The position numbers and the translations under genes were made by a program. The notes under the pieces are model-generated. The model was given only the letters and a program-made list of their open reading frames with translations. It made no database searches and was not told the origin of the DNA. From CAVWZH01 sp963765285 (GTDB lineage Bacteria > Acidobacteriota > Terriglobia > Terriglobales > Acidobacteriaceae): a DNA stretch of 64,000 nucleotides. Below are positions 44,151 through 54,556 of this stretch, piece after piece (within the stretch, counting starts at the first letter, position 1; the number at the start of each line of letters is the position of its first letter). Where the stretch lies: contig CAVXVR010000002.1 of assembly GCA_963765285.1 (NCBI GenBank), positions 124,001-188,000 on the forward strand, given 5' to 3'.

Positions 44151-44221
44151 CCTCCAATTCCAGAGGACAGCCTGTCCACCGCCAGGACCATCTCCACTCA
44201 AACCAGATGTAGGATGGAGGC

Positions 44222-45712
44222 GTGCAAACGCTGCCGCAGAAGGTGTCTGCCCAGATTCAGCGGGAGGGACTGCTGAAGGCGGGCGACCGGGTGGGGGCGG
44301 CGGTGTCGGGAGGCCTGGACTCGGTTGCGCTGCTCCGGCTGCTTCTGGACCTGCGCAAACAGCTAGGGATCGTACTGTCGGTCGTACATTTCAATCACAA
44401 GTTGCGGGGAGCGGAGGCGGACGCAGACGAGCGCTTCGTCGCTGAACTGGCCCGTCAGAAAAAACTTACTTTGCATTGCGAGAGCGGCGACGTGGCAGCT
44501 TTCGCTGCCGACAGACACTTGAGCCTTGAAGCGGCTGCCCGGCAGCTTCGCTACGAATATTTTCTGCGGCTGCTCTCGGCAGGGGGAGTGAACCGCATTG
44601 CAACCGCGCACACGCTGGACGACCAGGCAGAGACCGTATTGCTGAGGCTTGCCCGCGGAGCCGGGACGCGGGGTTTGGCTGGGATTTATCCACGGGTGTG
44701 GTGGCCTGCGCAGATTGAGAAGGTGCAGGGGGCTGGCGAGTGGAATGGGAAAACCCAGTTTCCAGTTCTCAGTTCTCAGTTCTCAGTTTCTGATTCCCGG
44801 TTGTCGGATCGGGCGATTGTTCGGCCACTGCTAATGATTCGGAGGAAGGAACTGGAAACTTACCTGACAACTCTGGGGCAAGTCTGGCGAGAGGACGCCA
44901 GTAATCGTGATCTGAGGCATGCCCGCAATCGGGTCCGCCACGGCATTATGCCGCGGCTCGAGCGAAATCTGAATCCTTCCGTCCGCGAGGCGCTGGCGGA
45001 AACTGCGGAGATTGCGCGGGCGGAGGAAGATTATTGGCAAAGTGAGGTTGCGAGAGTTTTGCCGCAGCTCTTTACAAACCGGGAAGGCTCAACACTGAGC
45101 CTGAGCGAGTTGCGGCAATTGCCTTTGGCCTTGCAACGCCGGGTGATTCGGGCCGCGGGCGAACGGGTCGGGCTGAAGCTCGAATTCCGCCAGGTGGAGG
45201 AGATTCGGGAAGCCGAAGCCGCAAGAGTCGTGCTGCCGGAGGGATGGTGCGCCTTGCAGAAAAGAGGGGAACTGCGATTTGAGCGCGAAATCGCGGATGA
45301 AAAGGCAGATTATGAATACGGGCTGAGCGTTCCCGGACGGGTTGAGGTTGCAGAGACCGGAACCATGTTTGAGGCGATGGCGGTTCCTCAGAATGCGGGG
45401 TCAGGGTATAATCCCCAGCATTTCTTTGATCCGGTATTGTTGGGCGGTGAACTGCGGGTGCGGAACTGGCGCCCGGGCGACCGCTTCTGGCCAGCGCACA
45501 CCAAGGCGCCAAAGAAGATCAAGGAACTACTGCAAGACCGGCATCTGGAGACTGCAGAACGGAAGGCTTGGCCGGTGATCGTAAAGGGAGATGAGATTGT
45601 GTGGGTCCGGGGATTTCCTGTTCCCGCGAAGCTGCGGGTGCAGCCGGGATGGAAGCGAGCGATCATAATTCAAGAATCGCCTTTGGCAACGAGTTCCGGA
45701 CGAAAGACATGA
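44222..45712 (+). CDS. tilS: tRNA(Ile)-lysidine synthetase
   Basis: TilS attaches lysine to C34 of the tRNA(Ile) CAU anticodon, making it read AUA. The PP-loop ATP motif SGGLDSVALL is at residues 30-39, with VHFNHKLRG, TAHTLDDQAETVLLRLARGAGTRGLAG and the C-terminal TilS domain (RNWRPGDRFWPAHTKAPKKIKELLQD). Starts at a GTG. Residues ~178-195 (KTQFPVLSSQFSVSDSRL) come from an in-frame copy of the CAGTTCTCAGTTCTCAGT dispersed repeat. Its stop overlaps the next gene in ATGA. Confidence 0.94.
   Translation: MQTLPQKVSAQIQREGLLKAGDRVGAAVSGGLDSVALLRLLLDLRKQLGIVLSVVHFNHKLRGAEADADERFVAELARQKKLTLHCESGDVAAFAADRHLSLEAAARQLRYEYFLRLLSAGGVNRIATAHTLDDQAETVLLRLARGAGTRGLAGIYPRVWWPAQIEKVQGAGEWNGKTQFPVLSSQFSVSDSRLSDRAIVRPLLMIRRKELETYLTTLGQVWREDASNRDLRHARNRVRHGIMPRLERNLNPSVREALAETAEIARAEEDYWQSEVARVLPQLFTNREGSTLSLSELRQLPLALQRRVIRAAGERVGLKLEFRQVEEIREAEAARVVLPEGWCALQKRGELRFEREIADEKADYEYGLSVPGRVEVAETGTMFEAMAVPQNAGSGYNPQHFFDPVLLGGELRVRNWRPGDRFWPAHTKAPKKIKELLQDRHLETAERKAWPVIVKGDEIVWVRGFPVPAKLRVQPGWKRAIIIQESPLATSSGRKT
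44755..44806 (+). repeat. CAGTTCTCAGTTCTCAGTTC repeat inserted in frame in tilS
   Basis: CCAGTTTCCAGTTCTCAGTT..CCCGGTTGTC within tilS. Related intergenic copies occur at 16065, 27760, 32500-32545 and 33088. Confidence 0.75.
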
Positions 45713-46254
45713 GTCAGATCGCAAAACCCGTGCAGCTACGCGTCGTGATCCCGGCCGAGCAGGTGCAGAAGCGGGTGCGGGAGATGGCCCGGCAGATTTC
45801 CGATGATTATCGTGAGCGGACGATTCACATCCTGGGAATCTTGGAGAACGGATTCATGTTCATGGCGGACCTGGTGCGTGCGCTGGAAACACCGGTAATT
45901 TGCCAGTTCATTAAACCCCGCTACCGGCAGCAGCCGGGGAACGAACTCATCGAGGAAGGCCCCATGGAGATTTTCTTCAGCCACGATTCCGACATTCGAG
46001 GCCACCATGTGCTGTTGGTGGAAGGCCTGGTGCATTCGGGAGTTACCAGTGAGTTCCTGATGAGCGACTTGCAGGCCAGAGGCGCAGCTTCGGTGAAGCT
46101 GGCAACGCTGCTGGATCGCCAGGCCGCGCGTCGCGTGCAGTTGCAGCCGGACTATTTTGGGTTTCTGGTGGACGAGGCCTATCTCGTGGGCTATGGACTT
46201 GGCTCTCCGGAACAAACCAACCGCAACCTGCCTTATGTAGGGGCTGCCGCCTGA
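45709..46254 (+). CDS. Hypoxanthine phosphoribosyltransferase-like protein with altered PRPP loop
   Basis: A 181-residue HPRT-family protein, coupled to tilS by ATGA (tilS-hpt-ftsH is a widespread order). Family blocks are ILGILENGFMFMADLVRAL, LLDRQAARRVQLQPDYFGF and VGYGLG....NLPYVG. The PRPP motif, normally VEDIVDTG, reads VLLVEGLVHSGVT: the second acidic residue is Gly, and the Asp that acts as catalytic base is His. It may have a changed activity or a regulatory role; the conserved gene order still suggests the hpt lineage. Confidence 0.85.
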   Translation: MSQIAKPVQLRVVIPAEQVQKRVREMARQISDDYRERTIHILGILENGFMFMADLVRALETPVICQFIKPRYRQQPGNELIEEGPMEIFFSHDSDIRGHHVLLVEGLVHSGVTSEFLMSDLQARGAASVKLATLLDRQAARRVQLQPDYFGFLVDEAYLVGYGLGSPEQTNRNLPYVGAAA

Positions 46255-46455
46255 GTTGGGTCGCGGGTAAACCGCAAGTTTAAGTGCAAGCGTGACTTAG
46301 GTCACGGAAGGAACTCTGCGCTATTTGCCGCGAGAAGGTTTAGAATGAGAGGCGAACAATTTTGCTCCATCCAAATGGGGAGTAGCGCATCTAAAGTGGT
46401 TGGAGTCCGAACTGCGGTTTTTGGAAGCAAAGTGTTGTTTTCTCAGGAGTTCTAA

Positions 46456-48361
<1,906 letters not shown>

Positions 48362-48389
48362 GAAGTATCCTTACAGACTAAGAACTTAG

Positions 48390-48417
48390 GGCGGCCCGCG
48401 GGCCGCCCGTTTTATTG
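48390..48417 (+). terminator. Terminator after ftsH
   Basis: GGGCGGCCC-GC-GGGCCGCCC followed by GTTTTATTG, about 30 bases after the ftsH stop. Confidence 0.85.
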
Positions 48418-48477
48418 TTCGCGGTGAGCCAATCGTTCGGCCTGGGCGGACGAAGGTGTCCGCCCTACGAAATTCCG

Positions 48478-49467
48478 CTAGCGGTTCACCAGGCCGATCA
48501 TGTGCTCGGGATAGCGCAGTCCGGTGGCACTACCGACAGGGAAAGCCTCGTCGATTCGGCGCAAATCGGTCGCGCTGAGATTGATGTCGAGCGCACCAAC
48601 ATTTTCTTGCAGATATTTCCGCCGCTTGGTGCCGGGGATCGGCACAATGTCTTCGCCTTGAGCCAGCACCCACGCGAGCGCAAGCTGGGCAGGCTTGCAC
48701 TTTTTTTCTGCGGCAATTTCTTCGACGCGGCGGACCAGATCAAGATTCTTCTGAAAATTCCCGCCCTGAAAGCGCGGAGAGAAACGGCGGTAGTCGTCGG
48801 GGGCAAGATCATCAAAGCTCTTGAACTGGCCGGTGAGGAAACCGCGGCCCAGCGGACTGTAGGCGACGAAGCCGACGCCCAGTTCACGGCAGGTGGCGAG
48901 GATTTCGTCCTCGGGATCGCGCGTCCATAAGGAGTATTCCGTTTGCAACGCCGCGATGGGATGAACCTTGACCGCGCGGCGCAGGGTTTGTGCGCTGGCT
49001 TCGGATAACCCGAGATAGCGCACCTTGCCCTCTTTCACCAGTTGTGCCATCGCGCCTACGGTTTCTTCGATCGGCGTATCGGGATCGACGCGGTGCTGAT
49101 AGTAGAGGTCGATGGTGTCAATACCGAGGCGGCGCAGGCTGCCTTCACAGGATTGGCGGACGTACTCCCGCTTACCGCTGACTCCACGCACTTGAGGATT
49201 CTTGGGGTCACGGACAATGCCGAACTTGGTGGCGATCACAACCCCGTGGCGTTTGCCTTTGATTGCTTTGCCGACCAACTCCTCATTTTTGTACGGGCCG
49301 TAAACGTCGGCGGTGTCGAGAAAGTTGATGCCCAGTTCGAGGGCGCGATGAATGGTGGCGGTGGATTCGTCGTCGTCGCGTCCGCTGTAGAACTCCGACA
49401 TTCCCATGCAGCCGAGACCGAGGGCAGAAACGGTGAGGCCACTGTGTCCAACTTGGCGGGTTTTCAT
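48478..49467 (-). CDS. Aldo/keto reductase
   Basis: A 329-residue NADPH-dependent oxidoreductase of the AKR13-like group (MKTRQVGHSGLTVSALGLGCMGMSEFY). The catalytic tetrad is visible as Asp in FLDTADVYGPY, Tyr in the same segment, Lys in IATKFG and His in YYQHRVD. NADP-binding residues lie in IPGTKRRKYLQENVGAL. The physiological substrate is unknown. It is transcribed away from ftsH's terminator on the opposite strand. Confidence 0.93.
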   Translation of the reverse strand: MKTRQVGHSGLTVSALGLGCMGMSEFYSGRDDDESTATIHRALELGINFLDTADVYGPYKNEELVGKAIKGKRHGVVIATKFGIVRDPKNPQVRGVSGKREYVRQSCEGSLRRLGIDTIDLYYQHRVDPDTPIEETVGAMAQLVKEGKVRYLGLSEASAQTLRRAVKVHPIAALQTEYSLWTRDPEDEILATCRELGVGFVAYSPLGRGFLTGQFKSFDDLAPDDYRRFSPRFQGGNFQKNLDLVRRVEEIAAEKKCKPAQLALAWVLAQGEDIVPIPGTKRRKYLQENVGALDINLSATDLRRIDEAFPVGSATGLRYPEHMIGLVNR

Positions 49468-49544
49468 GGCTGGTGCTCCTGATGAAAAGGGAAGTTACCT
49501 GTGATAGATGCAAAGAGAAATGCGGCCGACACAGAGAAAAACCC

Positions 49545-49590
49545 GTAGCGCCGGCCGCTGGCCGGCCAAGCGCCGGGATGGCGGCGCTAC
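49545..49590. repeat. GTAGCGCCGGCC..GGCGGCGCTAC hairpin at the selD 3' end
   Basis: A long GC-rich hairpin that overlaps the selD stop codon (49587-49589). Related to the repeat at 16868. Possible terminator for both convergent directions. Confidence 0.55.
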
Positions 49591-50711
49591 GCGAAGATCT
49601 GGATCAGGGGTTTGCCCGCCGGCAAAACTTCGCCAATCTCGACAGCCGGGACACCCGCAGCTCGCAATGCCTGGTTCAGTTCAGCCGCTTGTTCCGGTCC
49701 AACGGAGATCAGCAATCCACCGGCGGTTTGCGGATCGAAGAGCATGGTTTTCAATTCGTCGCTGATGCCTTCTTCGTAGTCGACAACGCATTCTGCAAAC
49801 TCGCGGTTGGCTTTGAGCCCGCCGGGAATGTGGCCTGCGCGGACACATTCGAGTGCGCCTTCGAGCAGAGGAATCCGATTCGCGTGCAGGCGTAGAGAAA
49901 CCTTTGACGCGAGAGCGATTTCTCTGGCGTGGCCGATGAGGCCGAAGCCGGTGACGTCGGTCATGGCGTGGACGGAAAATCGGTCGTTGGCCGGCGGTCG
50001 TTCGCTGTTAGGCGAGCTTCGCTCGGCCTGGCCGGGTCCGAGACCAGGCCCTACATGACCTGTGATGACTTCGGCAGCGGTTTTGTTCAGCGTGGTCATG
50101 GCAGCCATTGCGGCGTCAATCCAGGACTGTTTCGCGGCCTCTTTCTTTATCGCGGTCGAAATCACACCGGTACCGAGAGCTTTGGTGAACAGCAGACGGT
50201 CCCCCGGCTTTGCCCCGGCGTTAGCGAGCACGCGGGCAGGGTCGATCAAGCCGGTCACGGAGTATCCAAACTTGGTCTCGTCATCGCGGATGCTGTGGCC
50301 ACCAATCACCGTACACGTCGCTTCCATCATCTTGGAGAGACCTCCGGCTAGAATTCGCTCCAGGATGGCGAGATCGCCTTTCTCAGGAAAACAGACCAGC
50401 GCGAGTGAAGTCAGCGGCCTCCCGCCCATGGCGTAAACGTCGCTCAGAGCGTTGGTGGCGGCAATCTGCCCGAAGACGTAAGGGTCGTCCACGACGGGAG
50501 TAAAAAAATCTACGGTCTGCACCAGCGCTGTCGAGGGGCTGATTTGATACACTCCGGCGTCGTCGGCGTGATCGAAGCCAACCAGGACGTTCGGGTCATG
50601 TTGCCGGGCTAATTTCCCAAGCACTGTGTCCAGCGCCGCCGGACTCAGCTTGGAAGCTCAACCCGCAGCTTTGACGGACTCCGTCAGCCGGAACGGTTTA
50701 GTTTCGGGCAT
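49587..50711 (-). CDS. selD: Selenide, water dikinase with selenocysteine in the active site (TGA = Sec at codon 18)
   Basis: SelD makes selenophosphate from selenide and ATP, the selenium donor for Sec synthesis. From the ATG at 50711 the protein starts MPETKPFRLTESVKAAG-U-ASKLSPAALDTVL; the TGA at 50660-50658 is exactly the catalytic Cys/Sec position, three before the essential Lys (K21). Then come GFDHADDAGVYQ, VDFFTPVVDDPYVFGQIAA, GGHSIRDDE, AMTDVTGFGLIGHA and DPQTAGGLLISV, all SelD signatures. Total 374 residues. Residues ~219-244 (VGPGLGPGQAERSSPNSERP) are an in-frame repeat insertion. Automatic annotation would start it late, at about 50624. Confidence 0.95.
49981..50057. repeat. Dispersed repeat inserted in frame in selD
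   Basis: TCGTTGGCCGGCGGTCGTTC followed by GGCGAGCTTCGCTCGGCCTG and GGGTCCGAGACCAGGCCCTA. Related GGGTCTGAGACCCGCC / GGGTCAAAGACCCGCC hairpins are intergenic at 54471 and 58528, and a GCCGAGCGAAGCTCGGC hairpin is at 20643. Confidence 0.65.
50614..50660 (-). promoter_or_regulatory. Sec UGA codon and candidate bacterial SECIS hairpin of selD
   Basis: After the UGA (50660-50658) the mRNA can pair TTCCAAGC (50655-50648) with GCTTGGGAA (50622-50614), one base bulged, and inside it GTCC (50644-50641) with GGAC (50631-50628), leaving a nine-base loop GGCGGCGCT. The apical loop starts 17 bases after the UGA, which is the distance expected for a bacterial SECIS read by SelB. Folded by eye only. Confidence 0.6.
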
Positions 50712-50826
50712 CTGGTTATTGTAAAGGAACTTCACAGCGCCGCGGATTGGCGCGGATCTTCGCGGACCGATCAGCAAAAGATTTTCTCGTCGCTGGAACA
50801 TCCGCGAAATCTGCGGCGGCTTGAAG

Positions 50827-51327
50827 TTATTTCAGTGCGACGTCCATTACCTGCAATTCGGGATAAGCCTGGTTCCAGTCGGCGCTCACGTGCTCGAAAG
50901 TCAGGCGGAAGGGCTTGCTTTGGCCGGGAGCGAGGGGCGAAACGCCGAGATCGACGGCTTCGGGGTAGGGACCGGAAGTTTGCAGAATGCGCAACGGGAT
51001 GTTTTCGGCTTGCGCAACCTGCCCAAGGGAATCTCTGAAAGTTACGTGAATCGTGGCGTGCGTGACCGTCTGGTTGCCCGTGTTAGTGATGGCACCGTCG
51101 ATGTAGGTCACGCTGGAGCCGACAAAATTTTCAGCCGCGCTCATTTTTAGATCGGTCAGTTTCAGATTGGCCGCGTAGGGATGCGGCGGAGCGGCGGTCT
51201 TTGGCGGGGTGTGAAGAAGCAGGGCAATCACGCCGACGATGACGACAACGACTCCGACGCCGAGAACAATGGGCAGCCAGTTGGATTGGCGTTCAGTCGT
51301 CGGAGATGGCTGGATAAGCCCGCCCAT
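50827..51327 (-). CDS. Membrane-anchored DUF2393-type protein
   Basis: A 166-residue protein with one N-terminal membrane helix (WLPIVLGVGVVVVIVGVIALLL) and an outer beta-rich domain (YIDGAITNTGNQTVTHATIHVTF, PLRILQTSGPYPEAVDLGVSPLAPGQSKPFRLTFEHVSADWN). The pattern (transcript of N-T-G-N-x-T-V and final W-N) fits DUF2393-like/FxLYD-like domains. Function unknown. Upstream of selD in the same orientation is a short repeat region (50735-50820) with CGCGGATTGGCGCGGATCTT. Confidence 0.75.
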   Translation of the reverse strand: MGGLIQPSPTTERQSNWLPIVLGVGVVVVIVGVIALLLHTPPKTAAPPHPYAANLKLTDLKMSAAENFVGSSVTYIDGAITNTGNQTVTHATIHVTFRDSLGQVAQAENIPLRILQTSGPYPEAVDLGVSPLAPGQSKPFRLTFEHVSADWNQAYPELQVMDVALK

Positions 51328-51439
51328 GCGGAGATTGTACTACCGGGCCTGGGCCTTAAACCTGTTCACCACAGAGGAACAGAGGCACGGAGAAAACCTT
51401 TTTCTTGAATTCTCTCTGTCTCAGGGCTGAAAAGGGTCC

Positions 51440-52822
51440 CTACTCTCCACCCACGGTCAGGCCGTCGATGCGGATGGTCGGACAGGCTACCGAGCCGCGA
51501 AATTCGAGGTCGTTCGCGATCTCGGAGATGTTGCGGAACATTTCTTTCAGATTGCCGGCGACCGTGATTTCTTCGACGGGATAAGTGAGTTCGCCACCGG
51601 AAATCCACAAGCCTGAAGCGCCGCGCGAGTAGTCGCCGGTCACGAGGTTCGCGCCGTGGCCCAGAAATTCGGTAACGTACAGGCCTTCTTTGACGTCGCC
51701 GATGATCTGCTGCGGAGTTTTGGAGCCTGGCTGCAGAAAATAATTGCCGGGACCGATGCCCGGAGTGCCGGCCAGTCCACGCGAGGCGTTCGCCGTAGTC
51801 TGCAGGCCAAGTTTTTTTGCCGTATAGGTATTCAGCAGATACGACTTGAGCACGCCGTTCTCGATCACCATAGTTCGGCGCGTGGGGATGCCCTCGCCAT
51901 CGAAGGGAGCCGTGCCGAAGCCGCCGGTCATGGTGCCGTCATCGATGACGGTTACGTTTTCGCTGGCAATTTTCTCTCCTAGCTTACCCGCCAGGAAAGA
52001 TGCGCCGCGGTAGACGGAGTCTCCGTTCACGCCTTCGAAGATGTGCTCCAGGATGGAAGTGGCGACGAGCGGATCGAAAATGACCGGGACGTGCGCCGTT
52101 TTGACTTTTCTCGCACCCAGGCGCCGCAAAGTTCGCTGGGCCGCAATTTTCCCTACCTGTTCAGGCGACTCGAGTTTGCCCAGGCTGCGCGCCACGGAGA
52201 ACCAGTAATCCCGCTGCATCGCGCCGGTTTCGGACTGCGCAATGGGAATGGCTGCAACCGAGCAATACGACCGGCGGTATTCGCCGACGAAGCCATGGGA
52301 ATTGGCCAGCACCTTGTGTCCCGTGGCGGCATCGAACGATCCGCCTTCGGAATTCTTGATGCGAGGATCGTAATCGAGCGCGGCTTTCTCGGCGCGGCGG
52401 GCGTAGTTGATGCGCTCTTCGCCGGGCAGAGAGTACACATCGGGATGATAAAGATCGAGATCGCCAGTGAGGGATCCGAGCTGATTGGCCGCTGGAATTC
52501 CGGCGTAGGGATCTTCCGAGGTGATACGGGAAAGCTCGAGCGCGGATTTCAACATGCGGTCAAGACCCCCGCGCGAGAAATCGCTGGAATACGTGCTGGC
52601 AGTGCGCTGGCCGTTGAACACGCGCACGCCAATGGCGCGCGAGCCGGATTCTTTTAGAGTCTCAACCTGGCCGAGGCGAACCAACGTGGAAAATTCGTCG
52701 CCTTCGCGAACCGCGCATTCAGCGGCGGTTGCGCCGCCTGCCATGGCGCGGCGGACGATGTCCTGGGCAAGTTCACGGAGGTCGGTTTCGAGTTTTGGAG
52801 TTTCGAGTTGCGTTTCGGTCAT
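51440..52822 (-). CDS. pmbA: TldE/PmbA-family metalloprotease subunit
   Basis: PmbA (TldE) forms a heterodimeric protease with TldD that trims peptides such as microcin precursors. The 460-residue protein has ESGSRAIGVRVFNGQRTASTYSSD, YDPRIKNSEGG, HVPVIFDPLVATSILEHI and SGLWISGGELTYPVEEITVAGN, typical of the family; PmbA lacks the HExxxH zinc motif, as here. Start at 52822 (MTETQLETP) follows a repeat and avoids the repeat-encoded lead. It lies directly downstream of tldD. Confidence 0.92.
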   Translation of the reverse strand: MTETQLETPKLETDLRELAQDIVRRAMAGGATAAECAVREGDEFSTLVRLGQVETLKESGSRAIGVRVFNGQRTASTYSSDFSRGGLDRMLKSALELSRITSEDPYAGIPAANQLGSLTGDLDLYHPDVYSLPGEERINYARRAEKAALDYDPRIKNSEGGSFDAATGHKVLANSHGFVGEYRRSYCSVAAIPIAQSETGAMQRDYWFSVARSLGKLESPEQVGKIAAQRTLRRLGARKVKTAHVPVIFDPLVATSILEHIFEGVNGDSVYRGASFLAGKLGEKIASENVTVIDDGTMTGGFGTAPFDGEGIPTRRTMVIENGVLKSYLLNTYTAKKLGLQTTANASRGLAGTPGIGPGNYFLQPGSKTPQQIIGDVKEGLYVTEFLGHGANLVTGDYSRGASGLWISGGELTYPVEEITVAGNLKEMFRNISEIANDLEFRGSVACPTIRIDGLTVGGE

Positions 52823-52831
52823 ATGAAATTT

Positions 52832-52900
52832 ATTCACCACGGAGTCACGGAGAAAGCAAAACAAGAATGGCTCTGTGCCTCCGTGTCTCCGTGGTGAAGG
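52832..52900. repeat. Inverted CACCACGGAGTCACGGAG / CTCCGTGTCTCCGTGGTG pair
   Basis: Fills the gap between tldD and pmbA and can form a long hairpin in their shared transcript. Another single arm is at 51368-51395, after pmbA. Confidence 0.75.
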
Positions 52901-54352
52901 TTACTGCATGAAGCCGCCAACATCCTTCTTGGCCGTGCCGCCTACCGTAAGGCGGTCGATTTTGATTGTTGGAATACCCACGCCGACCGGCACCGCCTGA
53001 CCATCTTTGCCGCACGTGCCGACGCCTTCGTCGAGCTTCAGGTCATTGCCAACCATGGAAACTCGCGTGAGCACATCAGGGCCGTTGCCGATCAGCGTCG
53101 CGCCTTTGATCGGCGCGGTGACCTTGCCGTCTTCGATCAGGTAGGCCTCGGAGGCGGAAAACACAAACTTGCCGTTGGTGATGTCGACCTGCCCCCCGCC
53201 GAAGTTCACGGCGTAAATGCCGCGATTGACCGAGCGAATGATGTCCTGCGGATCATCTTGCCCAGCCAGCATGTAAGTGTTGGTCATGCGCGGCATCGGG
53301 ATGTGCTCATAACTCTCGCGGCGTCCGTTGCCGGTGTCGGCCATACCCATGAGCCGCGCGGAAAGCTTATCGCTGAGATAACCCTTCAAAATCCCCTTTT
53401 CGATCAAAACTGTCTCTTGCGTGGGTTCGCCTTCGTCGTCCACGTTGAGCGAACCGCGCCGCCAGGGCATGGTGCCGTTGTCGACGACAGTGCATTTCTC
53501 GCTTGCCACTCGTTTGCCGATCAGGCCCGCGAACGCGGAGGTCTGTTTGCGATTGAAGTCGGCTTCCAGGCCATGACCCACAGCTTCATGCAACAACACG
53601 CCGGGCCAGCCGTTGCCCAGAACAACTTCCATCTCACCGGCCGGAGCTTCGCGGGCATCCAGCTGAAGAATCGCCTGACGGGCGGCTTCTTTGGCAAAGT
53701 ATTCCGGCGTCTTTTCGCCGAAGAAAAAATCGAGCGCAACGCGGCCGCCGCCGCCGGAACTGCCGCGCGCGGAATTGGTGTCGGTTTTCGCGATGCAAAA
53801 CACGCCCATGCGGGCCAGAGGCTGGGAGTCTTCCGCGAAAGTGCCGTCGGACCCGACCACCAGAATGTTGCGCAACTCGTCGGAATAGCTGGCGCGAACT
53901 TCTTTGATCCGCGGATCGTAGGCGCGCGCGGCCTGATCGGCGCGCATCACAAGCTCAACTTTGGCAGTGATTTCCGCGTCCACTGAGGGCAACGTCACTG
54001 GATAAAGACTGCGGGCGGGCTTTTCCTGGAAACCGACGCTGGGAGTCTTGGCTGGGCCGCTGGCGATTAACGCCGCCGTGCGAGCTGCCTGCAGGATGCG
54101 CTCCGACGAAAGATCGTCCGTGTAAGCGTAACCGGTTCGCTCGCCTACCACCACGCGCACTCCGCACCCGGCGGAAATGCCCTGCGAGGCAGACTTGACC
54201 ATGGACTCATCCACCATCAACGAGGTGGAAGAAAGATATTCGAAATAAAGGTCTGCGTACTCGCCGCCGGCAGAAAGTGCTGCCGCAAGGTAGCGTTCGA
54301 GATCGCGCTCGGTAAGGCCGTAGTGTTGAAAGAAGAAGCGATTTTTATCCAC
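52901..54352 (-). CDS. tldD: Metalloprotease TldD
   Basis: Catalytic subunit of the TldD/TldE protease. The zinc motif is present as LLHEAVGHGLEADF (HExxxH), with SLMVDESMVKSASQGISAGCGVRVVVGERTGYAYTDD and GSLNVDDEGEPTQETVLIEKGILKGYLSD. A GTG at 54352 gives 483 residues, near the family length; an ATG 51 codons upstream adds a repeat-derived lead (VSDPPGRTKL..) without homology. It precedes pmbA on the same strand, with the repeat between them. Confidence 0.93.
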   Translation of the reverse strand: MDKNRFFFQHYGLTERDLERYLAAALSAGGEYADLYFEYLSSTSLMVDESMVKSASQGISAGCGVRVVVGERTGYAYTDDLSSERILQAARTAALIASGPAKTPSVGFQEKPARSLYPVTLPSVDAEITAKVELVMRADQAARAYDPRIKEVRASYSDELRNILVVGSDGTFAEDSQPLARMGVFCIAKTDTNSARGSSGGGGRVALDFFFGEKTPEYFAKEAARQAILQLDAREAPAGEMEVVLGNGWPGVLLHEAVGHGLEADFNRKQTSAFAGLIGKRVASEKCTVVDNGTMPWRRGSLNVDDEGEPTQETVLIEKGILKGYLSDKLSARLMGMADTGNGRRESYEHIPMPRMTNTYMLAGQDDPQDIIRSVNRGIYAVNFGGGQVDITNGKFVFSASEAYLIEDGKVTAPIKGATLIGNGPDVLTRVSMVGNDLKLDEGVGTCGKDGQAVPVGVGIPTIKIDRLTVGGTAKKDVGGFMQ

Positions 54353-54556
54353 AGGAATTAGATGCCTTCGGATTGGGAAAGACTCCGGCGGCGTAAGTTC
54401 ATTATCCCATAGGCGGAGCTTCGGAAGATTGGGCGGCCGGGGAAGGTGATCGAGCTTCGTTCGACCGGGCGGGTCTGAGACCCGCCCCTGCACAGACCGT
54501 GGCAATGGTCATCCGTCACAGACTGCGGATTAGAAGGATGTAAGACTTCATCCACC

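Noticed and set aside
54345..54353. A perfect DnaA box (TTATCCACA).
   Set aside because: A single box at a coding-region start, with no cluster or AT-rich unwinding region nearby; chance is likely.
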